Shown: positions 1 to 8,487, numbered from the stretch's first letter. The stretch: DNA of 64,000 nt from Streptomyces scabiei 87.22 (GCF_000091305.1 NC_013929.1:620001-684000), one strand, 5' to 3'. The notes: generated from the letters alone by a model not told the origin. Program-made: numbers and translations.

Positions 1-1
1 G

Positions 2-739
2 GGCCACGACGCCGTCGTCCTGGCCCTGGACACGGGCGGCCTCCGCTCGCTCGCCGGACGCTCCCCGCGCCTGGCCGACGCGGCGTGGCGCGAGCGGGTG
101 GCCGGCCTGCGGAGCGCGCCGCCGTTCCTGGTGTCGCGGCTGTGGCTGGACCGGCCCGTGGCCGGCGACCGCCCCGGTTTCCTGGGCACCGGCGGCTACG
201 GCACGCTCGACAACGTCAGCGTCCTCGACCGCTGGGAGGGCGAGTCGGCGCGCTGGGCCGCCCGCACCGGCGGCTCCGTCGTGGAGCTGCACGCCTACGC
301 CCTGTCCGACCAGGTGTCCCGCGATGTCGAACAGAAGCGTCTGCTGGAGCAGTTGCACCGCGTCTACCCCGAGACGCGCGAGGCGACCGTGCTGGACGAA
401 CGGCACGAGTGGCGGGCCGACTGCCCGCTGTTCCCGGTCGGCGGGTATCACGACCGGCCCAACGTCCGGACCGGCGATCCCGGGCTGGTGGTGGCCGGGG
501 ACCTGGTCCGCACCGGCCTGCCGGTCGCCCTGATGGAGCGGGCGGCCACGAGCGGCTTCCTCGCCGCCAACGCGCTGCTCGAACGGTGGGGGGTGAGGGG
601 CCAGACCCTGTGGACCGTGCCCGACGGGGGCCGTGGACCACTGCTGCGCCGCCTCGCGCGGCTCGACCGCGGCACGCCTCAGGCGCCCGGCCCCGGCAGG
701 CTCGAAGGGCAGGTCGGGGTACCGCCGCGGCATGGGTGA
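2..739 (+). CDS. FAD-dependent oxidoreductase, CrtU-like, C-terminal part (5' end outside window)
   Basis: The frame enters from the left edge and stops at TGA 737-739, so about 245 C-terminal residues are present. The N-terminal dinucleotide-binding motif lies outside. The block VVAGDLVRTGLPVALMERA, followed by GFLAANALLERWG, is the C-terminal flavin-contact signature of the phytoene-desaturase/amine-oxidase superfamily. The GFLAAN...LWTVP ending resembles, from memory, streptomycete isorenieratene synthase (CrtU), which aromatises carotenoid rings. That assignment is inference, because no other carotenoid gene is visible here. The superfamily is certain; the substrate is not. Confidence 0.65.
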   Translation, partial: GHDAVVLALDTGGLRSLAGRSPRLADAAWRERVAGLRSAPPFLVSRLWLDRPVAGDRPGFLGTGGYGTLDNVSVLDRWEGESARWAARTGGSVVELHAYALSDQVSRDVEQKRLLEQLHRVYPETREATVLDERHEWRADCPLFPVGGYHDRPNVRTGDPGLVVAGDLVRTGLPVALMERAATSGFLAANALLERWGVRGQTLWTVPDGGRGPLLRRLARLDRGTPQAPGPGRLEGQVGVPPRHG

Positions 740-838
740 CCGTCCGGCGGGCACCCGCAGGAAGCGGCTCCGGTCAGGGCCCCGGGGTCCTGACCGCGAT
801 GCCGGTCAGGTGCCGCACGCGAAAGGGGCTGGCCGACC

Positions 839-1333
839 ATGACACGCCCGCACGACAAGGCCGACGGGCCCGACGGGGCGCACCGGCGTCCGGAGGGCCT
901 CAGCGACGCCACGGTCGAGGCGCTCGGTTCCCTGTCCAAGGCCCTGGAGACCACCGAGCGTGCCCGGGGGCACCTCTTCTCCTTCCACCAGCTGACCGGG
1001 ACGGCGGACCTGGAACTGGACCGGGCCACGTCACTGCTCCGCGAGGCGGGCCACCACGAGTGGGCCCGTCGCATCGAGACGGAGGTCCTGGGGCGCAACG
1101 TCATCCCGGGCCACTGGACGTTCCAGATCGTCGAGGCGTACGACCGGACGTACTACCAGGCGTTCAAGGACCTGGAGCGTGAAGCGGTGGACCGGCTGGC
1201 CGCGGGACGCGACCACCTGTACGAGGCGGAGATGAAGGAGTCCCGCCGCACGCACGACCACCCGGATCACACGTACACCCCCGACAGCCCGGACGCCCGC
1301 CGCCCCACCGCGCCCTTCGACCGTCGCGGGTGA
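839..1333 (+). CDS. Conserved hypothetical protein, 164 aa
   Basis: The start is ATG at 839, with an AAAGGGG ribosome site about 10 bases upstream. The protein is soluble, without signal peptide or membrane segment. The middle is helical and charged, with aromatic runs (HEWARRI, GHWTFQIVEAYDRTYY), and the tail is low-complexity, rich in His, Asp and Pro. I recognise it only as an actinobacterial hypothetical family and can assign no activity. It lies 99 bases after the flavoenzyme fragment and could be read through from it, but a separate promoter cannot be excluded. Confidence 0.7.
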   Translation: MTRPHDKADGPDGAHRRPEGLSDATVEALGSLSKALETTERARGHLFSFHQLTGTADLELDRATSLLREAGHHEWARRIETEVLGRNVIPGHWTFQIVEAYDRTYYQAFKDLEREAVDRLAAGRDHLYEAEMKESRRTHDHPDHTYTPDSPDARRPTAPFDRRG

Positions 1334-1597
1334 GGCCCCTCCGGCCCGCCCGGCCCCGGGCCGAGACGAAGACCCGTCGGGTCGGGGCGGGGGCACGGAC
1401 GCGGCTGGGCCGGGGGATCCCCACCCCGTGCCGCGCGCGGACGGGTCGATGAGGGCGACATCACGCCCCCTACCGGGGTAGCACCGTCACAGTGTCACAA
1501 ATCCGTTCGAGGACGGTTTCCTCTCCATGTCAGCGGGTCATCACGCCCCTCCCGTGCGGCACTATCACCGGACATTCCGATTCCCGGGGGGCTTCTC
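1334..1597. other. Intergenic region before DUF4232 lipoprotein
   Basis: This is 264 bases without a credible gene. The left part is GC-rich; the right part, from about 1480, is less so and presumably carries the promoter of the lipoprotein at 1598. I see no consensus -35/-10 pair. A short GTCAC-AGT-GTCAC direct repeat lies near 1487-1498. Confidence 0.4.
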
Positions 1598-2284
1598 ATG
1601 ACCTACGCAGTTCGCTCACGCCGCGCCACCGCCGCACTCGCCGTTCTCTCGCTCGGCATCCTCGCGCTGACCGCCTGCAAGGGCGACGCCGAGCAGGACG
1701 CGTCCGCCCCGGGCACGACGGCGAGCCCGTCCCCCACCAAGGGCGGCAAGGGCGGCGGCAAGGACACAGACAAGCCCTCGACGGCCGGCCAGGGCGACGG
1801 CGACGGTGGCGGCGAGGACTCGTCCGGCGGTGCGGAAGGCACCCCGGCGGCCTCGGAGCCCGGGACCGACGACGGCCAGGACGGCGGCGTGGGCATGTGC
1901 GAGACGACCGACCTGAACTACAAGGTCACCGTGGCGTCCAAGCTCGTCAACCACGCCCTGCTGGCCGCGACCAACAAGAGCGGCGACCCGTGTCTGCTGC
2001 CGGCGAACGACCTGGTGATCACGATCCCGGGCCTCGACGGCGCCGCCGAGCACATGGGCCCCGAGGGCAAGGACTGGATCATGAAGCCCGGCGAGACCGC
2101 CTACGCCGGGATCCTGTTCTCCCGCGCCGACACCGCGGGCGGCAAGAGCGCCGCCACGGTGGAGGTGGCCCTCACCGCCTCCGAGAGCCCGGCGACCGTG
2201 ACCATCGTGGACGGCCCCGTGACGGTCAACGACGGCCAGGTCACCAGCTTCTACGGCACGGCCGAGGACGCGCTCACCTACTGA
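1598..2284 (+). CDS. DUF4232-domain lipoprotein, 228 aa
   Basis: The protein starts with an arginine-rich n-region, a hydrophobic stretch and the lipobox LTAC (Cys at about residue 27), so it should be lipid-anchored on the outer face of the membrane. Residues 30-100 form a low-complexity linker of Ser, Gly, Lys, Thr and Asp. Residues 103-228 match the DUF4232 fold seen in many actinobacterial lipoproteins, including the paired cysteines (MCETTD and DPCLLP). The ribosome site GGGGGGC precedes ATG 1598. The function of DUF4232 is unknown. The gene appears monocistronic. Confidence 0.8.
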   Translation: MTYAVRSRRATAALAVLSLGILALTACKGDAEQDASAPGTTASPSPTKGGKGGGKDTDKPSTAGQGDGDGGGEDSSGGAEGTPAASEPGTDDGQDGGVGMCETTDLNYKVTVASKLVNHALLAATNKSGDPCLLPANDLVITIPGLDGAAEHMGPEGKDWIMKPGETAYAGILFSRADTAGGKSAATVEVALTASESPATVTIVDGPVTVNDGQVTSFYGTAEDALTY

Positions 2285-2313
2285 GCGGCAGGGAACGGGA
2301 TCCGTCCGGGCAA

Positions 2314-2345
2314 TTGACCGACTGATTGCGCAATTGTACGGTCAA
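2314..2345 (+). promoter_or_regulatory. Promoter with embedded inverted repeat before gntR
   Basis: A -35 TTGACC (2314-2319) and a -10 TACGGT (2337-2342) are separated by exactly 17 bases. A perfect inverted repeat, TTGACCG (2314-2320) and CGGTCAA (2339-2345), covers both hexamers. Two copies of GCAATTG at 2310 and 2330 lie 20 bases apart, about two helix turns. This is how an autorepressor operator looks, so the GntR product at 2374 is the natural candidate ligand. No binding evidence exists. Confidence 0.6.
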
Positions 2346-2373
2346 ATGACGGACCCGACCTCCAGGGACCCAC

Positions 2374-3090
2374 ATGATGACCGCACCCCTGTACGTCCGG
2401 ATCAGACGGGAGATCGAAGCCAGGATCCGCGCCGGGGAACTGCCCCCCGGCGCGCGGCTCCCGACCGAGAAGGACCTCACCGCCCAGTACGGCGTCAGCC
2501 GCGCCACGGCCCAGCGTGTCCTCAACGACCTGGCCGACGCGGGACTGGCGATCCGCCGCCGACGCCACGGCACGTTCGTCGCCGAGGTGACCCGGCAGAT
2601 CAACCTGCTGAACTTCGTCACCCCCGCGACGGCCGCCCGGGGCACTCCCGGCCGGCACGACGTCGTCTCCGCACGCGTCGTCAGAGCCGCCGACGCCGTC
2701 CTGCGCCTGCCCGGCGCCGCCGCCGACACCGCCGTGGTGGAACTGGTCCGGCGCAAGCTCGACGTCCGCGAGGAGCCACAGTCCGTCGAGCGCCACGTGG
2801 TGCTGTTCGCGGCCGCCCCCGACCTGCTGAGCGAGGACCTCGAAACCCTCGTCACCCTCCCGTACCTGCGGCGTGAGGGCGTGCCCGTCGACTCCGTACG
2901 GCTCTGTCTCGACCCGGTCGTCCTCGACGAGCACGACGCGACGCTGCTGCGCAGCGAGATCGGTACGCCGGCGCTGATGCGGCGCAGGGAGTTGCGCACC
3001 GCCGACGGCGGGACCGTCGAGGTGGTCACGACCGTCGTCCGTCCGGGAACCGCCGAGTTCTTCCTGGAGCTTCCGGTCCCGCCCGAGTGA
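2374..3090 (+). CDS. GntR-family transcriptional regulator, HutC/UTRA type, 238 aa
   Basis: Residues 5-70 form the GntR winged helix (PLYVRIRREIEARI, LPTEKDLTAQYGVSRATA, GTFVAEV). Residues 85-235 form a UTRA effector domain that would bind a small ligand, often a sugar phosphate or amino-acid derivative. The start is the first of two tandem ATGs at 2374; the AGGGA ribosome site is weak. The stop overlaps the upstream end of the flavoenzyme reading frame, and the two genes are very probably one transcript. This predicts that the GntR protein controls the oxidoreductase and itself through the inverted repeat at 2314-2345. Confidence 0.88.
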   Translation: MMTAPLYVRIRREIEARIRAGELPPGARLPTEKDLTAQYGVSRATAQRVLNDLADAGLAIRRRRHGTFVAEVTRQINLLNFVTPATAARGTPGRHDVVSARVVRAADAVLRLPGAAADTAVVELVRRKLDVREEPQSVERHVVLFAAAPDLLSEDLETLVTLPYLRREGVPVDSVRLCLDPVVLDEHDATLLRSEIGTPALMRRRELRTADGGTVEVVTTVVRPGTAEFFLELPVPPE

Positions 3091-3143
3091 GCGGCGGAGC
3101 GGCATGCCCCGCCGCCGCCCGAACCGAGAGGAGCACGCAGACC

Positions 3144-4310
3144 ATGAAGGTCATCGTCATCGGTGCCGGCGTCCTCGGAGCGAGCGCCGCGAGACACCTC
3201 GCCGTCGCCGGCGCGGACGTTCTCCTGCTGGACCGGCTCGGAGCCGGCACCGGCACGTCCGCGACCACCTTCGCCTGGACCAACTCCAGCCGGAAGCCGC
3301 ATCCCGCGTACCACCGGCTGAACCTCGCGGGCATGGAGGAGCACGCCCGGCTCGCCGCGGAACTGCCCGGCGCCCCTTCCTACTTCCCCAGCGGCGCCCT
3401 GCAATGGGCGGACGCCGCGAACGAGCGGCGGCTCTCCGACCACGTGACGCGCCTGCGGTCCCTCGGCTACCCCGCGCACTGGGTCACCGCCGACGAGGCC
3501 GGCCGGATCGCGGGCGGCCTGCGTGTCCCGGCGACGATCACGTCCCTCGCCCACTTCCCCTCCGAGGGCTACGTACTGCCGGACCGCTTCGTCGAGGGCC
3601 TGGTGGCCGACGCCGAGCGGCACGGGGCCGCGTACGCGGCCGGCGAGGTGGAGGCCGTCGACGACGGTCCGGACGGAGTCGCCGTCACCCTGACCGGGGG
3701 CCGGGTCCACAGGGGCGACCGCGTCGTCCTGGCCGCGGGCCGCTGGACCCGGGAACTCGCCGCACGCGCCGGGATCGACGTTCCCATGGTGACGGACACC
3801 GGGCGCGGAGCACAGACCGTCGGCCTGCTCGGATACGTCAGGCAGCCCCGCCTGGACCTGCGGTGCGTGATCCACAGCCCCGGACTCAACCTCCGCCCGG
3901 CGGGCGGAGGGCACACCGTCCTGCAGGCACTCGATCTGAACGCCGCCGTCGATCCGCGGGACCCGCCGTCCGCCGACGGGGACCTCGCGAGCACCCTCGT
4001 CCGGCGGTTCCGCTCGGTGCTGCCGGACCCCGCCGGGACACCGCGGATCGAGCTGCGCGTCGGTCTCCGGTCGCTGCCCGCGGACGGCCACACCGTCGCC
4101 GGTTACGCCGACGCGCGGGCCCGTGTCTACTGCCTCGTCTCGCACAGCGGGGTCACCCTGGCACCGGTTCTGGGACGCCTGGCGGCGGCCGAGATCACGA
4201 CCGACCGGGAACAGGAACTCCTCGCGGCCTTCCGCCCCACCCGGTTCACCGGCGCGGCCCGCCCGGACACCGCCGTGGACCAGCGCGCCGTCGGACTGGG
4301 TGACCAGTAG
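3144..4310 (+). CDS. FAD-dependent oxidoreductase, D-amino-acid oxidase (DAO) family, 388 aa
   Basis: The N-terminus MKVIVIGAGVLGASAARHL is the GxGxxG Rossmann motif, and the first acidic residue comes after LLLD. The C-terminus LVSHSGVTLAPVLGRLAAA is the family's second flavin-contact block. Enzymes of this family deaminate or demethylate amino or N-methyl amino compounds and pass electrons to oxygen. The start is ATG 3144, with GAGAGGAG ten bases upstream; an upstream GTG at 3087 overlapping the gntR stop is in frame but lacks the family N-terminus. The substrate is unknown; the coupled GntR gene suggests it is inducible. Confidence 0.85.
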   Translation: MKVIVIGAGVLGASAARHLAVAGADVLLLDRLGAGTGTSATTFAWTNSSRKPHPAYHRLNLAGMEEHARLAAELPGAPSYFPSGALQWADAANERRLSDHVTRLRSLGYPAHWVTADEAGRIAGGLRVPATITSLAHFPSEGYVLPDRFVEGLVADAERHGAAYAAGEVEAVDDGPDGVAVTLTGGRVHRGDRVVLAAGRWTRELAARAGIDVPMVTDTGRGAQTVGLLGYVRQPRLDLRCVIHSPGLNLRPAGGGHTVLQALDLNAAVDPRDPPSADGDLASTLVRRFRSVLPDPAGTPRIELRVGLRSLPADGHTVAGYADARARVYCLVSHSGVTLAPVLGRLAAAEITTDREQELLAAFRPTRFTGAARPDTAVDQRAVGLGDQ

Positions 4311-4364
4311 CCGACGGCGTCGTGATGTCCGCGTGCGTGCGGAGCCTGGCCGCGCACCCAATAA

Positions 4365-4376
4365 AGTGATATCACT
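4365..4376. promoter_or_regulatory. Perfect 12-bp palindrome before SPFH operon
   Basis: AGTGATATCACT is a perfect palindrome in an A/T-rich island (AATAAAGTGATATCACTATG) within otherwise GC-rich DNA, 81 bases before the SPFH start. Ribbon-helix-helix dimers bind short palindromes of this kind, and an RHH gene is the second gene of the operon. A -10-like TATGCT sits at 4376-4381, so a bound protein would block it. Operator status is inferred. Confidence 0.5.
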
Positions 4377-4457
4377 ATGCTAGATGCGAGGCGGACAGCC
4401 CCTCGGGCCCCCGCCTCGCCAGGCACCTCTGACCACTCACCGCGGGGAGACACCACC

Positions 4458-5405
4458 ATGAGCCCACACGACCGCACACCGAACACGCCGGACACGACGG
4501 ACCTCCCCGACATGCCCGAGCCGCGCGTACGGGAGTTCCCCGCCCACTCCATCGGCGGCGGGCTCGCCCTGCTGCTCGGACTGGTGGGCCTGGCCGCCGG
4601 CGTCGGTCTCGTGGTGCTCGGGGCCGTGTCCACCTCGTCCGGCGTGAAGGCGGCGCTGATAGTCGGCGGCATCCTGGTGGGTCTCGCGGCGTTCCTCGCC
4701 ATGTGCGGCCTCAACATGGTGGCCCCGGGCGAGGCCCGTGTCGTCCAGCTGTTCGGGCGCTACCGGGGGACGATCCGCACCGACGGCCTGCGCTGGGTCA
4801 ACCCGTTCACGTCCCGGGTCAAGATCTCGACGCGGGTACGCAACCACGAGACGGCCGTCCTGAAGGTGAACGACGCCTACGGCAACCCGATCGAACTCGC
4901 CGCGGTCGTGGTGTGGAAGGTCGAGGACACCGCGCAGGCGTCCTTCGAGGTGGACGACTTCCTGGAGTTCGTCTCCACCCAGACCGAGGCGGCCGTACGG
5001 CACATCGCCATCGAGTACCCCTACGACGCGCACGACGAGGAAGGTCTCTCCCTGCGCGGCAACGCGGAGGAGATCACCGAGAAGCTCGCCGTCGAGCTCC
5101 ACGCGCGTGTGGAGGCGGCGGGCGTGCACATCATCGAGTCCCGCTTCACGCACCTCGCGTACGCGCCCGAGATCGCCTCGGCGATGCTGCAGCGGCAGCA
5201 GGCCGGTGCCGTCGTGGCGGCCCGGCGGCAGATCGTCGACGGGGCGGTCGGCATGGTCGAGGCCGCGCTCGCCCGCATCGCCGAACAGGGCATCGTGGAG
5301 CTGGACTCGGAGCGGAAGGCCGCGATGGTGTCGAACCTGATGGTGGTGCTGTGCGGGGACAGGGCCGCACAGCCCGTGCTGAACACCGGGTCGCTGTACC
5401 AGTGA
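4458..5405 (+). CDS. SPFH/band-7 domain membrane protein, 315 aa
   Basis: An N-terminal cytosolic tail (1-28) is followed by two closely spaced hydrophobic segments (about 30-50 and 58-78). Then comes the SPFH domain (EARVVQLFGRYRGTIRTDGL, NPFTSRVKISTRV, AVVVWKVEDTAQASFEVDDF). Residues 180-300 form the charged, coiled-coil-prone flotillin-like part ending MLQRQQAGAVVAARRQIVDG. Such proteins make membrane scaffolds and associate with proteases or lipid microdomains. The start is ATG 4458 with GGGGAG eight bases upstream. The stop overlaps the next gene as GTGA, so the two products are probably made together. Confidence 0.88.
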   Translation: MSPHDRTPNTPDTTDLPDMPEPRVREFPAHSIGGGLALLLGLVGLAAGVGLVVLGAVSTSSGVKAALIVGGILVGLAAFLAMCGLNMVAPGEARVVQLFGRYRGTIRTDGLRWVNPFTSRVKISTRVRNHETAVLKVNDAYGNPIELAAVVVWKVEDTAQASFEVDDFLEFVSTQTEAAVRHIAIEYPYDAHDEEGLSLRGNAEEITEKLAVELHARVEAAGVHIIESRFTHLAYAPEIASAMLQRQQAGAVVAARRQIVDGAVGMVEAALARIAEQGIVELDSERKAAMVSNLMVVLCGDRAAQPVLNTGSLYQ

Positions 5406-5695
5406 CGCCCCCTCCGCCCGACGGTGGGCCGGGTGCCGACCCGGCCCCGAAGCGGTCGGCCACACAGCGCAAGCAGGTGCTGTTGCGGCTCGACCCGCTG
5501 GTCCATGACGCGCTGGCCCGGTGGGCCGGAGACGAGTTGCGGTCCACCAACGCGCAGATCGAGTTCCTGCTGCGCAGGGCGTTGTCCGACGCGGGACGGC
5601 TGCCGGGGGCGGCGGGACCGCTCCCCCGCCGGGGCCGGCCACCGAAGCCGTCCGATACCGGCGGGGAGCGGGAGCGGCCAGGAGACGACGCGTGA
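5402..5695 (+). CDS. Small ribbon-helix-helix DNA-binding protein, 97 aa
   Basis: The GTG at 5402 overlaps the SPFH stop in GTGA. The core KQVLLRLDPLVHDALARWA, then DELRSTNAQIEFLLRRAL, is a beta-strand/helix/helix arrangement typical of Arc/MetJ/CopG proteins. The strand QVLLRL would enter the major groove, and SxNAQIEFLLR is the second helix. The N- and C-termini are proline-rich and disordered, and the tail contains RRGRPPKP, an AT-hook-like element. RHH proteins of this type are often labelled antitoxins, but no toxin gene is present. It is a plausible regulator of the palindrome at 4365. Confidence 0.75.
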   Translation: MTPPPPDGGPGADPAPKRSATQRKQVLLRLDPLVHDALARWAGDELRSTNAQIEFLLRRALSDAGRLPGAAGPLPRRGRPPKPSDTGGERERPGDDA

Positions 5696-5737
5696 GCCGC
5701 TCCGCGTCCGACTCCGGCCCGGCCGACGGAGCCGACG

Positions 5738-6166
5738 CTAGTCCCGTCGGACCGACGTGTTCTGGCAGGCGTGCAGCAGCCAGGTTCCGTCGGCCTGCCG
5801 GGTCATGACGTACAGCGGCGCGCCCTCCGTGTCGCCCTCCGCCGGGTGGTGGACCTGCCGCACCTTGACGGCCGCCACGTCCGGGCGCAGGAACTGCGTG
5901 TGCGCCACCTCGTACGTGACCTCGCCGTCCCACACGGCACCGGGCAGCACGGCACGGGTGAACTCGGCGATGGCGGGTAACCCGATCAGGACCTTTCCGT
6001 GGGCGGTCGTCCACAGGGCGTCGGGGTGGAAGAGCGCGAGGAAGCCCTCGGCGTCCCTGGCGCGCTGAGTGCGTTCGACGGTGGCCACGACCTCTTCGAT
6101 GGCCTTGATGTCCGCGGCGTTCGCGGCGTTCACGGCGTTCGCGGTTTCGGTGTTCATGAGGATCAC
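5738..6166 (-). CDS. SgcJ/EcaC-like NTF2-fold protein, 142 aa
   Basis: Residues 18-135 match the SnoaL/DUF4440 cone fold (IEEVVATVERTQRARDAEGF, LFHPDALWTTAHGKVLIG, YVMTRQADGTWLLHACQN). Members act as isomerases, cyclases or ligand carriers with variable chemistry. The start is GTG 6166 with GAGG seven bases upstream; an in-frame ATG at 6157 is an alternative. The N-terminus NAVNAANAAD is encoded by short GCGTTCGCG-type repeats at about 6118-6150. It is convergent with the RHH gene and divergent from the response regulator at 6399. Confidence 0.8.
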   Translation of the reverse strand: MILMNTETANAVNAANAADIKAIEEVVATVERTQRARDAEGFLALFHPDALWTTAHGKVLIGLPAIAEFTRAVLPGAVWDGEVTYEVAHTQFLRPDVAAVKVRQVHHPAEGDTEGAPLYVMTRQADGTWLLHACQNTSVRRD

Positions 6167-6398
6167 TCTGCGACCTCGACCGTGCTCGAGGTCAAGGTGG
6201 TTCGAGGAGCAGTGGATCGTGTCCGCCGTCCGCGGGCCGTCCCCCGCGGCCTCCGGCGGACCCTCGCCGGGCCCCTGCCGATCGGAGGGAGATACCCCGC
6301 CGGGTGGCTGGACCTGCGGATCCGTGCGCGACCGGGGCCCTTGCGCGCTCTAGGGTCGTGTCGGCAGGACGGGACGGCGAGGACGAGAGCGAGGGCAC

Positions 6399-7070
6399 GT
6401 GATCCGGGTTGTGGTGGTGGACGACGAGGCACTGGTCCGGTCGGGGTTCGGGCTCATCCTGGGCGCGTCGGACGACATCGAGGTCGTCGCGACGGCGAGC
6501 GGGAGCGGGGCCGTGGAGACCGTACGGCGGGAGCGGCCCGACGTGGTGCTGCTGGACATCCGGATGCCGGACGTCGACGGGCTCACCGTGCTGCGTGAGC
6601 TGCGGACGATGCCGGACGCTCCGGTCGTGGCGATGCTGACGACGTTCGACGCCGACGAGTACATCCTCACCGCGCTGCACTCCGGCGCGGCCGGTTTCCT
6701 GCTCAAGGACACCGAGCCGGACCAACTGGCCCACCTGGTACGCACCCTGGCCGCGGGCGGCGTGGTGCTGTCGCCCAAGGCCTCGCGGACCCTGCTGCAC
6801 AGCCACTCCGGCAGCGCGTCGGCCGTCGACGAGGACGCGACCCGGGTCCGCCTGCTCACCTCGCGCGAGCGCGACGTCCTCGTCCTCGTCGCCGAGGGAC
6901 TGTCCAACGCCGACATCGGGGCCCGCATCCATCTCGGCGCCGGCACGGTCAAGGACCATGTCAGTGCGATCCTCACCAAGCTGCGGGTCACCAGCCGGGT
7001 ACAGGCGGCCCTGCTGGCACAGCGCGCCGGGCTCCTGGACGAGGGCAGGCGGCCGGAGGCCGGCCGATGA
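6399..7070 (+). CDS. NarL/FixJ-type response regulator, 223 aa
   Basis: Residues 1-120 are a receiver domain: acidic DDE after the first strand, phospho-acceptor Asp in VVLLDIRMPDVDG and conserved Lys in FLLKDTEP. Residues 150-210 are a LuxR helix-turn-helix (LTSRERDVLVLVAEGLSNAD, GTVKDHVSAIL). The start is GTG 6399 with GCGAGGG upstream. The stop overlaps the kinase start in ATGA (7067-7070), so the two form a cognate pair. The target genes and stimulus are unknown. The 232-base divergent gap at 6167-6398 holds its promoter, but no clear hexamers are visible. Confidence 0.92.
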   Translation: MIRVVVVDDEALVRSGFGLILGASDDIEVVATASGSGAVETVRRERPDVVLLDIRMPDVDGLTVLRELRTMPDAPVVAMLTTFDADEYILTALHSGAAGFLLKDTEPDQLAHLVRTLAAGGVVLSPKASRTLLHSHSGSASAVDEDATRVRLLTSRERDVLVLVAEGLSNADIGARIHLGAGTVKDHVSAILTKLRVTSRVQAALLAQRAGLLDEGRRPEAGR

Positions 7071-8185
7071 GCCGGGCGCGCGCGCTGTGGGAGCGGGTGC
7101 CCGCGCCGGCCGTGGACGTCGCCCTGGCCGTCGTGGCCGCCGTCGACGTGTGGCTGAACCTGTGGGACAAGTCGCGGACGGGAATCGCCCTGGCCGCGCT
7201 CGGGTGTGCCGCGCTGGTCCTCCGGCGCAGGTTCCCGCTCGCCGTCCTCCTGCTCACCCTGCCGATCGCCCTCACCCAGGAGGTCGCCCTCGCGCCCCTG
7301 CTGGCCCTCTACAGCGTCGCCGAACGGTCCCGCGACCGGCGGCTCCTCGCGGGATGCGTCGCTCTGGTCGCCGCCACGAGCAGCACGCCCTGGCCGCCCG
7401 CCGGACTCGCCGAGGTCGGCCGGACGATGACGCTGATCATCCTCGTGTACAACCTGGCCCTGGCCGTCGTCCCGGCCCTCGTCGGCCAACTCGTCCAGGC
7501 GCACCGGGATCTGGCCCGTCGGCTGGCCGAGGTCGAGGAGGCCAGGGAGCAGGAGCGCGCTCTGCACGCCCAGGCCGCGCTCGCCCACGAGCGCACCCGG
7601 CTCGCCCGCGAGATGCACGACGTGGTGTCCCACCAGGTCAGCCTCATCGCCGTACAGGCCGGGGCCCTTCAGGTCTCCACCGGGGACACGGACACCAGAG
7701 AGGCCGCCCGTACGATCCGTTCGCTGAGCGTCACCACGCTCGACGAACTGCGCACCATGGTCACCCTGCTGCGCGCCTCCGGCGGTCACGCCACCGAGCT
7801 GACGCCTCAGCCCACGCTCGCCGACCTGCACGCTCTGGTCGGATCGAGCGGTATCGAGGCGCGGTTGACCGGTGAACTCCCGCCCGGCGTGGGCACGCCC
7901 GCCCAACGGGCCCTCTACCGCACGGTCCAGGAGGCGCTGACCAACGTCCGCAAGCACGCCCCCGGCGCGACCGCCGTCGTCGAGCTGTGGCACGACGGCG
8001 ACCATGTCGGAGTGACCGTCACCAACTCCCCGCCGACCAGGCCCTCCCTGGTTCTCCCCGGCTCCCGGCTCGGTCTGGTCGGCCTGCGGGAACGTGCCGA
8101 CATCCTGCGCGGAACCCTGGAGTCGGGGCCGGCCCGGGAGGGCGGCTACCGCTTGCGGCTGCGCGTCCCCCTCGGCACGGACTGA
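7067..8185 (+). CDS. Sensor histidine kinase, HisKA_3 family, 372 aa
   Basis: The N-terminal 135 residues contain about four to five hydrophobic segments (for example LAVVAAVDVWLNL, LAVLLLTLPIALT, TLIILVYNLALAVVPALVG) with hardly any extracellular loop, so the signal is probably sensed in or at the membrane. A coiled coil follows (LARRLAEVEEAREQERALHA). The phospho-acceptor His lies in ARLAREMHDVVSHQVSLIAV-like context (LAREMHDVVSHQVS). The ATPase domain has N-box EALTNVRKHAPG and G-box SRLGLVGLRERADIL. It is translationally coupled to the response regulator at 6399. Confidence 0.92.
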   Translation: MSRARALWERVPAPAVDVALAVVAAVDVWLNLWDKSRTGIALAALGCAALVLRRRFPLAVLLLTLPIALTQEVALAPLLALYSVAERSRDRRLLAGCVALVAATSSTPWPPAGLAEVGRTMTLIILVYNLALAVVPALVGQLVQAHRDLARRLAEVEEAREQERALHAQAALAHERTRLAREMHDVVSHQVSLIAVQAGALQVSTGDTDTREAARTIRSLSVTTLDELRTMVTLLRASGGHATELTPQPTLADLHALVGSSGIEARLTGELPPGVGTPAQRALYRTVQEALTNVRKHAPGATAVVELWHDGDHVGVTVTNSPPTRPSLVLPGSRLGLVGLRERADILRGTLESGPAREGGYRLRLRVPLGTD

Positions 8186-8286
8186 GGCACCGCGGCCGGC
8201 CGGACCGATCGGCGCGTAACCTCACGACCCCGGGTAAAACGTCAACGGCCCATGGCGGCAGCTGTGTTGGGGGTAGCTTCGTCGGC

Positions 8287-8472
8287 ATGAGCAACGACAT
8301 CCGCATCGACCGTGCCCCGTCCGCCGGGGGCGGCATCCAGATCACGGTCAGCCTCTCCCCCGCCGTTCTGGCCAAGCTCCAGCAGGACGGCTCCTGGACG
8401 GAGTCCATCAAGGAGGGCCAGGTCACCGGCGACGGACCGGCCATCACCCAGATCGAGTTCAAGGTCGCGTAG
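8287..8472 (+). CDS. Small conserved hypothetical protein, 61 aa
   Basis: The ATG at 8287 follows a GGGGGTAG stretch. The protein (MSNDIRIDRAP..., ITVSLSPAVLAKLQQDGSW, AITQIEFKVA) is soluble, mildly acidic and looks like two beta-strands around a short helix. I know no function. It sits alone between the kinase gene and a convergent RsbW-like gene. Codon third-position bias supports it as real. Confidence 0.6.
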   Translation: MSNDIRIDRAPSAGGGIQITVSLSPAVLAKLQQDGSWTESIKEGQVTGDGPAITQIEFKVA

Positions 8473-8487
8473 GGCTGCCCCGAGCCG

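Noticed and set aside
5402..5695. RHH protein as the antitoxin of a toxin-antitoxin pair
   Set aside because: The only coupled neighbour is an SPFH membrane protein, and no small toxin-like gene is next to it.
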